A stretch of 64,000 nt of DNA, from assembly GCA_033032865.1 (NCBI GenBank), contig JAWHQI010000061.1, forward strand, positions 682,001 through 746,000, in the 5' to 3' direction. This document shows, piece by piece, positions 22,511 through 34,324 of the stretch (position 1 is the stretch's first letter; every line of letters begins with the position of its first letter). A program made the position numbers and the translations under genes. This stretch comes from Dactylorhiza incarnata (Eukaryota; Streptophyta; Magnoliopsida; Asparagales; Orchidaceae). The notes beneath the pieces were generated by a model. The model saw only the letters and a list, made by a program, of their open reading frames with translations, made no database searches and was not told the origin of the DNA.

Positions 22511-23450
22511 GTTATGAGTAAGGACTGGGAGAGTCCGGCGAGCGGTAGGCTCGGGTTATAAGGAAGGACTGGGATAGTCCGACGAGCGGTAGGCTCGGGT
22601 TATAAGGATGGACTGGGAGAGTCCGGCGAGCGGTAGGCTCGGGTTATAAGGAAGGGCTGGGATAGTCCGGCGAGCTATAGGCTCGGGTTATAAGGATGGA
22701 CTGGGAGAGTCCGGCGAGCGGTAGGCTCGGGTTATAAGGATGGACTGGGATAGTCCGGCGAGCGGTAGGCTCGGGTTATAAGGAAGGACTGGGATAGTCC
22801 GGCGAGCGGTAGGCTCGGGTTATAAGGATGGACTGGGAGAGTCCGGCGAGCGGTAGGCTCGGGTTATAAGGATGGACTGGGAGAGTCCGGCGAGCGGTAG
22901 GCTCGGGTTATAAGGAAGGACTGGGATAGTCCGGCGAGCGGTAGGCTCGGGTTATAAGGATGGACTGGGAGAGTCCGGTGTGCGGTAGGCTCGGGTTATA
23001 AGGATGGACTGGGATAGTCCGGCGAGCGGTAGGCTCGGGTTATAAGGAAGGACTGGGATAGTCCGGCGAGCGGTAGGCTCGGGTTATAAGGAAGGACTGG
23101 GATAGTCCGGCGAGCGGTAGGATCGGGTTATAAGGATGGACTGGGAGAGTCCGGCGAGCGGTAGGCTCGGGTTATAAGGAAGGACTGGGATAGTATAGCG
23201 AGCGGTAAGCTCGTATTTTATATATAAGACTTGTATAGTATAGCGAGCGGTAAGCTCGTATTTTATATATAAGACTAGTGTAGTCTAGCGAGCAATAGGC
23301 CCGTAGACTAAATATAAGACTAGTGTCGTCTAGCGAGCGGTAAGCTCGTATTTTATACGTAAGACGGGTATAGTCTAGCGAGTGGTATACTCGTAGTTTA
23401 AATATAAGGCTGGTATAGCCTGGCGAGCGGTAGGCTCTTCTTTATAAATG
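22511..23450 (+). repeat. 44-bp double-hairpin tandem array
   Basis: About 15-16 near-identical 44-bp units followed by about six diverged ones. Each unit can form two adjacent mini-hairpins with 5-bp stems and 5-nt loops: GGACT-GGGAT-AGTCC and CGAGC-GGTAG-GCTCG. Some diverged units keep the stems by paired changes, for example AGACT/AGTCT near 23275, CGAGT/ACTCG near 23380 and GGCT/AGCC near 23408. The mirrored copy is 28473-29412, of the same length. Confidence 0.9.
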
Positions 23451-24895
23451 TTGATGTAAATATGTGAGCTGGAGGCTCAGTAGTAATTAACTAATACATG
23501 TTACTTGTGTGTAAGATGTGGTGGGTCTTCGGTTCTGTCTTAGTCGTCACACCGACAACAGTTCATTGACTCGGCAGTGCTAGTGGTTTTATTGGGGCCA
23601 GGTTGTTTTACTGCGCGTCTGACGGGACGAATCCCCTAAACCCTGCCTGGCCAATTCAGTTTAGTACGCAGGAGGTCGTGAGTACCGGGTACCGGTATCA
23701 CATCGTACGTTTGGGCCTAGGTCTGGTAGTGTGACTTACCTACCTAGGTGAGGAGACGCCCGCTCCTCTGCCACCGTTTGACCACGACGGGAGGTGCCCG
23801 AGAGGTTAGCTACCTCCAAAAAGTGGGAACTAAAGGTCTGTACGTACAGAGTCGTGTGAGTGAGTTGCATGATTACGAAATATTAATACACACATTGCAT
23901 CATTGCATTGCATAACATAGCATAACATTTCTGCATAAACAGAGACCTCATCGTATAAATCAGTGTGGGCTCTTTTATACAATGAGTTTATTGCTTGCCA
24001 GATCCCTTAGCTTATGTGCCTTTGAGTACGCATATAAGTTAGGGTTAATTTTCTTAGCTGCTCTTCATCCTACTTTAATTGCTCATATTACTGCTGTTGT
24101 AGCTTTCTCCTAGCGTTTGCTCTTAATTACAAACCAAATTGTAGAACTGCTAGAGTAATCTTAATTAGTGTACTCCTGCTAGCTAGAAGCCACTTATCTT
24201 TTACTTGATATACATTGTTAGTTTTACCACCTGTCACCTGCTTCCTTGATTTACCCCTTGATGTCCTCTGTTTCCTCCTCCCGCACGGTGCCTAGGAGTC
24301 GCGGGTGGAGGCGGTGAGGAATATGCTGAGTCTTTTAGACTGACGGTCAGTGGACCCTATTATTACAGGAGAACCAGGGAGAGCAGGTCAACCCCCAGAG
24401 GGTGGTGCCTGAGACGGTGAACAGGCCTGGAGTTGGACTCTCAGCTGCCGCCGGGAGAGCCCCGGTAAGCAAGACCCCTCATATACCTACGCTACACATC
24501 TACCCAGGTCAGAAGCCGGAGTTATATGCCATTGAGGGAGTCGAGCCTTGTGGATGCTTAGATTGTTATATCTTCACCAGGAGAGAGGCGAAGAAAGCAT
24601 CCGAGGACCGGGCTTAGGCCCATGTTGTACTTTTATTTTAATTTCCGCACTCTGATGTACTCTTATTTTATATGAATATCTCTTGTTGGACAAGTTTCTC
24701 TATTTGAGGTGATTATTGTGGACTTGTACCTTTAATTCACTCTTCCTTTTAAGAATTTGGTTGGCCTGGATATAGTTGAATAGCCGGCAGGATTGGCGTG
24801 TTGTGGTGGGGACCATGTTTGAGAGGGTACCACCGCAAGACGGCGGTTCTGGGCGGTAAGACCCGGTTTAAAAGCAAAAAAAAGAGGGTCTTACA
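23451..24895 (+). other. LTR block G (3' part), no supported gene
   Basis: Final part of the long LTR-like unit. A 71-codon open frame at 24402-24617 is duplicated exactly at 27306-27521 on the minus strand, but this follows from the palindrome and is not independent evidence of coding. The terminal GGCGGTAAGACCCGGTTT and poly-A tract lead to the end TTACA. Confidence 0.5.
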
Positions 24896-24915
24896 AGTAA
24901 GACCCTCTTTTTTTT
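24876..24915. repeat. Perfect 19-bp-stem hairpin at LTR end
   Basis: AAAAAAAAGAGGGTCTTAC, a 2-nt loop (AA), then the exact complement. The mirror copy is at 27008-27047. It marks the junction where the left LTR meets inverted LTR sequence. Confidence 0.9.
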
Positions 24916-27026
24916 ATAACCTAAATTAGGGGTAATTTAGTAAATTCCACATCTTGGGATTTTTGTACCCAAAAATCCCCAAATAACTTTTGGGAAGGCA
25001 TATTGCTGCCAAGGACCCGTGTCCAACATTTCAAGCCATTGGGTTAACCCCCAAGGCTTGGGGCTCACTCCACCCAAAAATTGCTAAGGGCACACATTTA
25101 AGGTCCTTAGCCTAGCACTTGCATGGCTCATAACTCCACATGCACAAGAGCAAATGGTCTCAAATTTTTACCAGTGATATAGATATATATAAAGAACTTA
25201 CCACCCAAATTTGGGGGTGTTTGGAGTTATACAACTCCATAAATATCAAATATTTACTTTTCCTAATAAATGGAATACCTCAATGGATATGCATCCAAAA
25301 ATTCTCAAATTAAAACCCTAGGTGTGTCTCCATACCCTGCATGTATGGTAGAAAAATCAAGGGTTTTGGTTAAGCCAATTGAAAGGTATAGCCTTTTTAA
25401 TTTCTGCCCTACACAAGGAGCAGTCCTAGGAAAGAGGGTGCCCTGATGTCCACAGTGCACCAAATCAGATGATTAAGGTGGCAAATGAAAGTGACCCCAT
25501 AGGGATACAAAGTTTGTCTCTGCCCCTTTTTGCAAACATGGCCTCTAAGGCCTTCAAAATTGCTTGCAAACGACTTAAAAATCCTAGACAGAATTATTAT
25601 GGTTTGCCAATAGACATAAAGAGCAGTCCTAGGAAAATGGCTCTACAAGGAGCTGTAGTGCTTTAAATCACTTGATCTCAAATCCTACAGAAAGTAGACA
25701 TCAAGAGCTACAAAAGTTGTCTCATCCAACTTTTCAATATATAGCCTCTAAGGCCTTCAAAAATTGCATGCAAACTACTTAAAAATCCTAGACAGAATTA
25801 TTATGGTTTGCCAATAGACATAAAGAGCAGTCCTAGGAAAATGGCTCTACAAGGAGCTGTAGTGCTCCAAATCACTTGATCTCAAATCCTACACCAGTCT
25901 CAAATCCTAGACAGAATTATTATCATACTTTCAACCATACCACATGAAACCCTAAACTAGAAAATTTCATGTGGTATGGTTAAAATTTTAGGGTAGCTCC
26001 TTTACAATTTTGAATTACCCTAAAACTGGTGTAGGATTTGAGATCAAGTGATTTGGAGCACTACAGCTCCTTGTAGAGCCATTTTCCTAGGACTGCTCTT
26101 TATGTCTATTGGCAAACCATAATAATTCTGTCTAGGATTTTTAAGTAGTTTGCATGCAATTTTTGAAGGCCTTAGAGGCTATATATTGAAAAGTTGGATG
26201 AGACAACTTTTGTAGCTCTTGATGTCTACTTTCTGTAGGATTTGAGATCAAGTGATTTAAAGCACTACAGCTCCTTGTAGAGCCATTTTCCTAGGACTGC
26301 TCTTTATGTCTATTGGCAAACCATAATAATTCTGTCTAGGATTTTTAAGTCGTTTGCAAGCAATTTTGAAGGCCTTAGAGGCCATGTTTGCAAAAAGGGG
26401 CAGAGACAAACTTTGTATCCCTATGGGGTCACTTTCATTTGCCACCTTAATCATCTGATTTGGTGCACTGTGGACATCAGGGCACCCTCTTTCCTAGGAC
26501 TGCTCCTTGTGTAGGGCAGAAATTAAAAAGGCTATACCTTTCAATTGGCTTAACCAAAACCCTTGATTTTTCTACCATACATGCAGGGTATGGAGACACA
26601 CCTAGGGTTTTAATTTGAGAATTTTTGGATGCATATCCATTGAGGTATTCCATTTATTAGGAAAAGTAAATATTTGATATTTATGGAGTTGTATAACTCC
26701 AAACACCCCCAAATTTGGGTGGTAAGTTCTTTATATATATCTATATCACTGGTAAAAATTTGAGACCATTTGCTCTTGTGCATGTGGAGTTATGAGCCAT
26801 GCAAGTGCTAGGCTAAGGACCTTAAATGTGTGCCCTTAGCAATTTTTGGGTGGAGTGAGCCCCAAGCCTTGGGGGTTAACCCAATGGCTTGAAATGTTGG
26901 ACACGGGTCCTTGGCAGCAATATGCCTTCCCAAAAGTTATTTGGGGATTTTTGGGTACAAAAATCCCAAGATGTGGAATTTACTAAATTACCCCTAATTT
27001 AGGTTATAAAAAAAAGAGGGTCTTAC
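24897..27026. repeat. Central inverted repeat of the palindrome
   Basis: Arms 24897-25897 and 26026-27026 are mirror images about 25961.5, around a 128-bp loop (25898-26025). The loop itself contains a 17-bp inverted repeat, AACCATACCACATGAAA and its complement. The arms consist of the LTR's short conserved block and 204-bp repeat units in inverted order relative to the flanking LTR. Short open frames at 25469-25666 and 26257-26454 are mirror copies of repeat sequence. Confidence 0.85.
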
Positions 27027-28472
27027 TTGTAAGACCCTCTTTTTTTTGCTTTTAAACCGGGTCTTACCGCCCAGAACCGCCGTCTTGCGGTGGTACCCTC
27101 TCAAACATGGTCCCCACCACAACACGCCAATCCTGCCGGCTATTCAACTATATCCAGGCCAACCAAATTCTTAAAAGGAAGAGTGAATTAAAGGTACAAG
27201 TCCACAATAATCACCTCAAATAGAGAAACTTGTCCAACAAGAGATATTCATATAAAATAAGAGTACATCAGAGTGCGGAAATTAAAATAAAAGTACAACA
27301 TGGGCCTAAGCCCGGTCCTCGGATGCTTTCTTCGCCTCTCTCCTGGTGAAGATATAACAATCTAAGCATCCACAAGGCTCGACTCCCTCAATGGCATATA
27401 ACTCCGGCTTCTGACCTGGGTAGATGTGTAGCGTAGGTATATGAGGGGTCTTGCTTACCGGGGCTCTCCCGGCGGCAGCTGAGAGTCCAACTCCAGGCCT
27501 GTTCACCGTCTCAGGCACCACCCTCTGGGGGTTGACCTGCTCTCCCTGGTTCTCCTGTAATAATAGGGTCCACTGACCGTCAGTCTAAAAGACTCAGCAT
27601 ATTCCTCACCGCCTCCACCCGCGACTCCTAGGCACCGTGCGGGAGGAGGAAACAGAGGACATCAAGGGGTAAATCAAGGAAGCAGGTGACAGGTGGTAAA
27701 ACTAACAATGTATATCAAGTAAAAGATAAGTGGCTTCTAGCTAGCAGGAGTACACTAATTAAGATTACTCTAGCAGTTCTACAATTTGGTTTGTAATTAA
27801 GAGCAAACGCTAGGAGAAAGCTACAACAGCAGTAATATGAGCAATTAAAGTAGGATGAAGAGCAGCTAAGAAAATTAACCCTAACTTATATGCGTACTCA
27901 AAGGCACATAAGCTAAGGGATCTGGCAAGCAATAAACTCATTGTATAAAAGAGCCCACACTGATTTATACGATGAGGTCTCTGTTTATGCAGAAATGTTA
28001 TGCTATGTTATGCAATGCAATGATGCAATGTGTGTATTAATATTTCGTAATCATGCAACTCACTCACACGACTCTGTACGTACAGACCTTTAGTTCCCAC
28101 TTTTTGGAGGTAGCTAACCTCTCGGGCACCTCCCGTCGTGGTCAAACGGTGGCAGAGGAGCGGGCGTCTCCTCACCTAGGTAGGTAAGTCACACTACCAG
28201 ACCTAGGCCCAAACGTACGATGTGATACCGGTACCCGGTACTCACGACCTCCTGCGTACTAAACTGAATTGGCCAGGCAGGGTTTAGGGGATTCGTCCCG
28301 TCAGACGCGCAGTAAAACAACCTGGCCCCAATAAAACCACTAGCACTGCCGAGTCAATGAACTGTTGTCGGTGTGACGACTAAGACAGAACCGAAGACCC
28401 ACCACATCTTACACACAAGTAACATGTATTAGTTAATTACTACTGAGCCTCCAGCTCACATATTTACATCAA

Positions 28473-29412
28473 CATTTATAAAGAAGAGCCTACCGCTCGC
28501 CAGGCTATACCAGCCTTATATTTAAACTACGAGTATACCACTCGCTAGACTATACCCGTCTTACGTATAAAATACGAGCTTACCGCTCGCTAGACGACAC
28601 TAGTCTTATATTTAGTCTACGGGCCTATTGCTCGCTAGACTACACTAGTCTTATATATAAAATACGAGCTTACCGCTCGCTATACTATACAAGTCTTATA
28701 TATAAAATACGAGCTTACCGCTCGCTAGACTATCCCAGTCCTTCCTTATAACCCGAGCCTACCGCTCGCCGGACTCTCCCAGTCCATCCTTATAACCCGA
28801 TCCTACCGCTCGCCGGACTATCCCAGTCCTTCCTTATAACCCGAGCCTACCGCTCGCCGGACTATCCCAGTCCTTCCTTATAACCCGAGCCTACCGCTCG
28901 CCGGACTATCCCAGTCCATCCTTATAACCCGAGCCTACCGCACACCGGACTCTCCCAGTCCATCCTTATAACCCGAGCCTACCGCTCGCCGGACTATCCC
29001 AGTCCTTCCTTATAACCCGAGCCTACCGCTCGCCGGACTCTCCCAGTCCATCCTTATAACCCGAGCCTACCGCTCGCCGGACTCTCCCAGTCCATCCTTA
29101 TAACCCGAGCCTACCGCTCGCCGGACTATCCCAGTCCTTCCTTATAACCCGAGCCTACCGCTCGCCGGACTATCCCAGTCCATCCTTATAACCCGAGCCT
29201 ACCGCTCGCCGGACTCTCCCAGTCCATCCTTATAACCCGAGCCTATAGCTCGCCGGACTATCCCAGCCCTTCCTTATAACCCGAGCCTACCGCTCGCCGG
29301 ACTCTCCCAGTCCATCCTTATAACCCGAGCCTACCGCTCGTCGGACTATCCCAGTCCTTCCTTATAACCCGAGCCTACCGCTCGCGGGACTCTCCCAGTC
29401 CTTACTCATAAC
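28473..29412 (-). repeat. 44-bp double-hairpin array, mirrored copy
   Basis: Mirror of 22511-23450, same unit order and length with only a few substitutions seen (for example the stem at about 28717 reads as a proper pair here but is broken in the left copy). Confidence 0.9.
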
Positions 29413-30539
29413 CCGTGCTAGTTCGGGATGGGAGTTAACTTGGCAGGTTTTCCTACTTAACTAGTTTTGTCTATAATTTAGTTGATCTTAGAAGCTTTAG
29501 GGTTAGCCTTGGAACTTCCGGAGGGTTACCCGGTGAGGGGCTCGCAACGGTACTAGGAAGTGTGACGGGCTGACACCCCGAACTTCCTCTTCCCAAGGCA
29601 CTTAATCTAGTTGCTATCTCCCCCTTTTTACTTGATCCCCATTTTCCTCTCCAATTACATTAATTCTTTAAGATGAGTTAAGCTTGGCTCCTAGGAGCGG
29701 GGGAGTTCTTTTGAACTCCAACACTACCAATTGTGACCGGGTGCTGACTCTCCCGTCGTCACATTCTAATCTCGAGTTCCCTTCTTCACCGAGGAACTGC
29801 ACACATTCAATTAGCATTCTCAACCTTTCTTGGACCCACACTCCTATTCTTCGACATCCTTAACCCTGGGGTTTGCCTTAGATGTTTTCCGACTTCACCC
29901 TTGAGTCTTACCCTAGATGGCTCACTCGGCTAAGGTCAATTCTACTTTCATATAATCACTCACTACGACAAGTTGTGTGTGTGTGAGGCCCTTGATGAGG
30001 TCTAACCTCCTTTTCATATCACTGTAAACTCATACACCTATAGCTTTGCTAAACACACCCCAATCCTTATTTCCCAAGATGCCCTTAGAGATGCTCTTCC
30101 AAATAATCTGAGCCTTCATAATTAACAAAGAGTTAATAGTTCTACGTGTGAAGGTCAGTGGTGGTCTAATTCATGTAAATCAGTTTCACTATTCGTAGAC
30201 CGAAATAAGGTTGATGTAGATTTGACTCCTATGGTGCGATCTTGATCACATCATATCCAAACGAGTTCCAATTAATACCATAGGTTCGCAATGAGTGGTG
30301 ATCTAACAACCTCATATCCTAATTTCATAAATTCTCTAGGGAATCTTAAGTCATAGTTTCTATTAAAAATGGGAGATGTGCAAATAGAGATTTACACATC
30401 AAGCATTAGATTATGATCTCAATAAACTCAGGGAAAATTACCATGACATAACACTGGTCTAAAAACACCAAAACCTGAGTTTCACATTTTTAGCAGGAAT
30501 ATTTGACCATAATTTCTATTTAACCCAAATGGGGTGCAA

Positions 30540-30965
30540 ATAGGGGTTTGCACTACAAGTATTAGGTTATGACCTTAATAAATTCTGGGAAAATTTCCGT
30601 AGCACCAAATTGGTCTAAAAACACCTGATCCTAAGTCTCATATTATTCCAAGTAATATTTACCCTTAATTGCCATTTATTACATTTGGTGTGCGTATAAG
30701 GGTTTACACTACAAGTGCTATGTTAAGACTTCAATAAATTCTGGGAAGATTATTATAGCACCATATTAGTCTAAAAACACCAGATCCTAAGTCTCATATT
30801 ATTCCAAGTGATATTTACCCTTAATTATCATTTATTACATTTGGTGTGCGTATAAGGGTTTACACTACAAGTGCTATGTTAAGACTTCAATAAATTCTGG
30901 GAAAATTATTATAGCACCATATTAGTCTAAAAAAAACATCAGATCCTAAGTCTCATATTATTCCA
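30540..30965 (-). repeat. 156-bp repeat, short diverged array
   Basis: Two to three units of the 156-bp repeat, the first strongly diverged. This contrasts with about 11 units in the two other copies, so array length changes between LTR copies. Confidence 0.75.
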
Positions 30966-31479
30966 AGTTCATATGACCCCCTATTCATTTTATAACCTAA
31001 ATTAGGGGTAATTTAGTAAATTCCATATCTTGGGATTTTTGTACCCAAAAATCCCAAATAACTTTTGGGAAGGCATATTGCTGCCAAGGACCCATGTCCA
31101 ACATTTCAAGCCATTGGGTTAACCCCCAAGGCTTGGGGCTCACTCCACCCAAAATTGCTAAGGGCACACATTTAAGGTCCTTAGCCTAGCTCTTGCATGA
31201 CTCATAACTCCACATGCACAGGGGTAAATGGTCTCAAATTTTTACCAGTGATATAGATATATATAAAGAGCTTACCACCAAAATTTGGGGGTGATTGGAG
31301 TTATACAACTCCATAAATACCAAATATTTACTTTTCCTAATAAATGGAATACCTCAATGGATATACACCCAAAAATTCTCAAATTAAAACCCTAGGTGTG
31401 TCTTCATACCCTTCATGCATGGTAGAAAAATCAAGGGAGTTGGTTAAGCCAATTGAAAGGTATAGCCTTTTAATCTCTG

Positions 31480-32070
31480 CCCCTACACAAGGAGCAGTCC
31501 TAGGAAAATGGCCCTACAAGGAGCTGTAGTGCTCCAAATCACTTGATCTCAAATCCTACAGAAAGTAGACATCAAGAGCTACAAAAGTTGTCTCAGCCAA
31601 CTTTTCAATATATAGCCTCTAAGGCCTTCAAAAATTGCATGCAAACTACTTAAAAATCCTAGACAGAATTATTGTGGTTTGCTAATAGACATAAAGAGCA
31701 GTCCTAGAAAAATGGCTCTACAAGGAGCTGTATTGCTCCAAATCACTTGATCTCAAATCCTACAGAAATTAGACATCAATAGCTACAAAAGTTGTCTCAG
31801 CAAACTTTTCAAGATATAGCCTCTAAGGCCTTCAAAAATTGCATGCAAACTACTTAAAAATCCTAGACAGAATTATAGTGGTTTGCTAATAGACATAAAG
31901 AGCAGTCCTAGAAAAATGGCTCTACAAGGAGCTGTAGTGCTCCAAATCACTTGATCTCAAATCCTACAGAAAGTAGACATCAAGAGCTACAAAAGTTGTC
32001 TCCGCCAACTTTTCAAGATATGGCCTCTAAGGCCTTCAAAAATTGCATGCAAATTACTTAAAAATCCTAG
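31480..32070 (-). repeat. 204-bp repeat, diverged copies
   Basis: Three units of the 204-bp repeat seen from the complementary strand, with CTACAAGGAGCTGTAG hairpins. They resemble the centre of the palindrome more than the outer arms. Confidence 0.75.
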
Positions 32071-34324
32071 ACAAGGTGAAATCAACAAGCAAGGTGGTAT
32101 ACAATAATTACATACAAGGTACATTTATACATATAACAAAATGTGACCAAAAGTGGAATTATTAAACAAGCTAGATACTATAACCCACCATTTCCAATAA
32201 ACCTAAAGGTGATGCATTCATTCATATCACATGCCTGGGTAAATCTCTTTCCAATGATGGAGCCATTGAGAGAGGTTCATCATACTCAAGTTTATGCTAA
32301 ATGCACCCTTATTCATATACACTACTTTGCATGCATGTGAAAAACCCCAAACTCAAAGGGGCCATGATGTTGAGTCCCCTAGCATGCATGGGAATAAAAT
32401 TAGTGACATGCAAGGGATTTACACCTTCACTTTCACAAAAGCCCTAAGAGCTAAAATTGCTAATTGCACCCCATTAACCCCCTTGAGCCCTAAACTTAAA
32501 ATTGAGCCCCATGAAGATCTACTCATGCAAATGAGATGAAACTTAAACCAGAGGACATGCATGCCCTAAAGGGGCCATCACCAAAATTTGAGTTCATTAG
32601 GAGTTATATAACTCCAAAAATCCCATTTATTTAATTATCTAGGTTTTGGACAAAACTATAGAAAAATATCTTACAAAAAATCTGATATTCAAACCTAGGC
32701 TAGGTATGGGATGCTTGCATGTATAGCCAAAATATCAAGTTCATCAGATTTGCCATTTAAGAGTTATACCAATTTAAAAATCTGGTTTGAGTTTTGACCA
32801 GCCTCACTAGAATGAGAGCTGTGCGCCCCACACTTAACCAAATAGCCTGATTTCACTTCCATTGGAAAGTAGACATCAAAGCCTACAAAAGTTGTCTCAG
32901 ACAACTTTTCCTAAAAAGGCCTCTAAGAGCCTCAAATTCAGCTTACAAAATCGGGCTATATATGTGACAGATTTCATGAAAAATTAAATAGTATATATAT
33001 AGGATGTGGTCTGCGATTAGCCCACAATTTGATCGGACGGCTGTAGATCGTCTTCCTCGCGTAGCCTATGGCCCCGATCGACCGCGCCTGGGCCAACTTG
33101 CAAGCTGTTTTCCGGCGGACTCCGGCCGTCTCCGGCCGAACGGCCGACGTCATCACCTCCGGCCGAGGTGTGGCCGTCGGTTGGTGGTGATATATCGGTC
33201 GGAGGTGGCCTGTAGAAGAAATGGGGGGGGGGGGGGGGTGATTCGGAGGGGCTTTAGAGCCCGATAGGTAAAATGGCAAACTCTCCATTACTCAACTAGA
33301 ATCGAAACGGGAAGAAGGGGAAGCTAGCACAGATGGAGGGGATGAGGAAACTTGCCTTGAATCGAGCCCGGGGAGGGGGATTTCTGCACTTGCCATGGCC
33401 GAATCCAAGCTCCAATTTCTTGCTCGATCTTCCTCCTCAGAGCTTGCCTCCTTCTGAAACCATGGGGCTTCTCCTCCTTGGCACCTCCTGAAGCTAATGG
33501 GAGGTCTGAAGAGGGTCGGGGGTGGCTTATTCCAAAGTTGCCATTAATGCCACCTCTTGGCCGGCCTATAAGCTCCGAATTGAGCTCCACCTGGTAGCTG
33601 GCCGGCCTGGAGACTGTTGGGAATTGCTGCTAGAGCTCAGGGGGGGCATTGGAAGAGGAATTGGGTGCCATTTGGCACTCAATCCATGCCTCCACTTTTG
33701 TCCCTTCTCCAATTTGGGGGAAAACTCAAATTTACCCCTTTGCATGTGGGTTTCTTCCCCATTTCAGAGGGCATCCATGGTAAATGGTATAGGGCTACAG
33801 AATGGGCCTCAAATTGAGCCCATGCCTAATGGGCATTAGGCTTAATTTCCTCTTGAACCCGATTTAGGCCTATTTGACCAAGTGTTGACCATTGGGTTGA
33901 CTTGGTCAAATTAATGGGTGGGCTGGCCCCACATGATGGTCATGGGTCTGTGTACACCATCAATGATGTATAGGGCAATGGTGGGGCCCACATTGGGTCA
34001 ATTGAACCCATAAAGGCTAATTTTAAGCTAGAGTTGACTTTGACCAATTAGGTCCATTGGGTTGACCCCAATGGGTCCTAAGTGATCTACTCACCCCTTT
34101 GGATGTCATAAGGGTCATGATGAGGTTATGTTGAGTTATTGGAGTCTTTTGGTCACCTCTGGGCTAGGGCAACATTATTTGCTAAATGCACACCAATGTG
34201 TATTCCTTCTTAACTTATGGAATTCATGGGGCCTCCTTGGCCCATTCTGGTCTCTTAGAGCAATGTCATGACCTTGTCAAGACAAAATGCATCTTAGGGG
34301 TCTAGCTGTTCTGGGGATGTTACA
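32071..34324 (-). other. 5' part of the second LTR unit, diverged
   Basis: Homologous to 6830-9800 but much more diverged, with a GC-rich part at about 33010-33760 and a 16-base G run at 33223-33238. Open frames here (for example 33522-33839) lack recognisable domains and look like chance frames. No gene is supported. Confidence 0.45.

Larger units (their letters stand above)
6830..24895 (+). mobile_element. Very long gypsy LTR-like unit, left arm of palindrome
   Basis: Starts TGTAATATTCCCC directly after the gypsy 3' tract and ends GAGGGTCTTACA at 24895. Subtracting the inserted 9.1-kb element plus its target duplication leaves about 8.9 kb. Its blocks run in order: GC-rich promoter-like part (6830-8790), AT-rich part with 204-bp repeats (to about 10400), a short conserved block (10400-10585), the 156-bp array, unique sequence (about 21440-22510), the 44-bp array (to about 23450) and a final part (to 24895). 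The same blocks in the same order make up 34324 to 27028 on the minus strand, which supports one LTR unit. No primer-binding site follows the end. LTRs above 5 kb are rare, so the unit could also be composite. Confidence 0.5.
27028..34324 (-). mobile_element. Second gypsy LTR-like unit, inverted (about 7.3 kb)
   Basis: On the minus strand it starts TGTAACATCCCC at 34324, directly after a gypsy 3' tract, and ends at 27028 with the same terminus as the left unit. It has all blocks in the same order but only about three 156-bp units. The part 27028 to about 29700 is nearly identical to the left arm with no net length change; for example, positions 22502 and 29421 still pair. The rest is clearly more diverged. 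This mosaic suggests recombination or conversion between LTR copies. Confidence 0.55.

Noticed and set aside
22511..23450. CRISPR array, suggested by regular repeats
   Set aside because: The 44-bp units are contiguous with no unique spacers, and the context is plant retrotransposon LTR.
24402..24617. A conserved 71-residue protein, identical at 27306-27521
   Set aside because: The identity comes from the palindromic duplication. No domain and no independent copy support coding.
25469..25666. A 65-residue protein duplicated at 26257-26454
   Set aside because: It is a translation of the 204-bp repeat inside the central inverted repeat.
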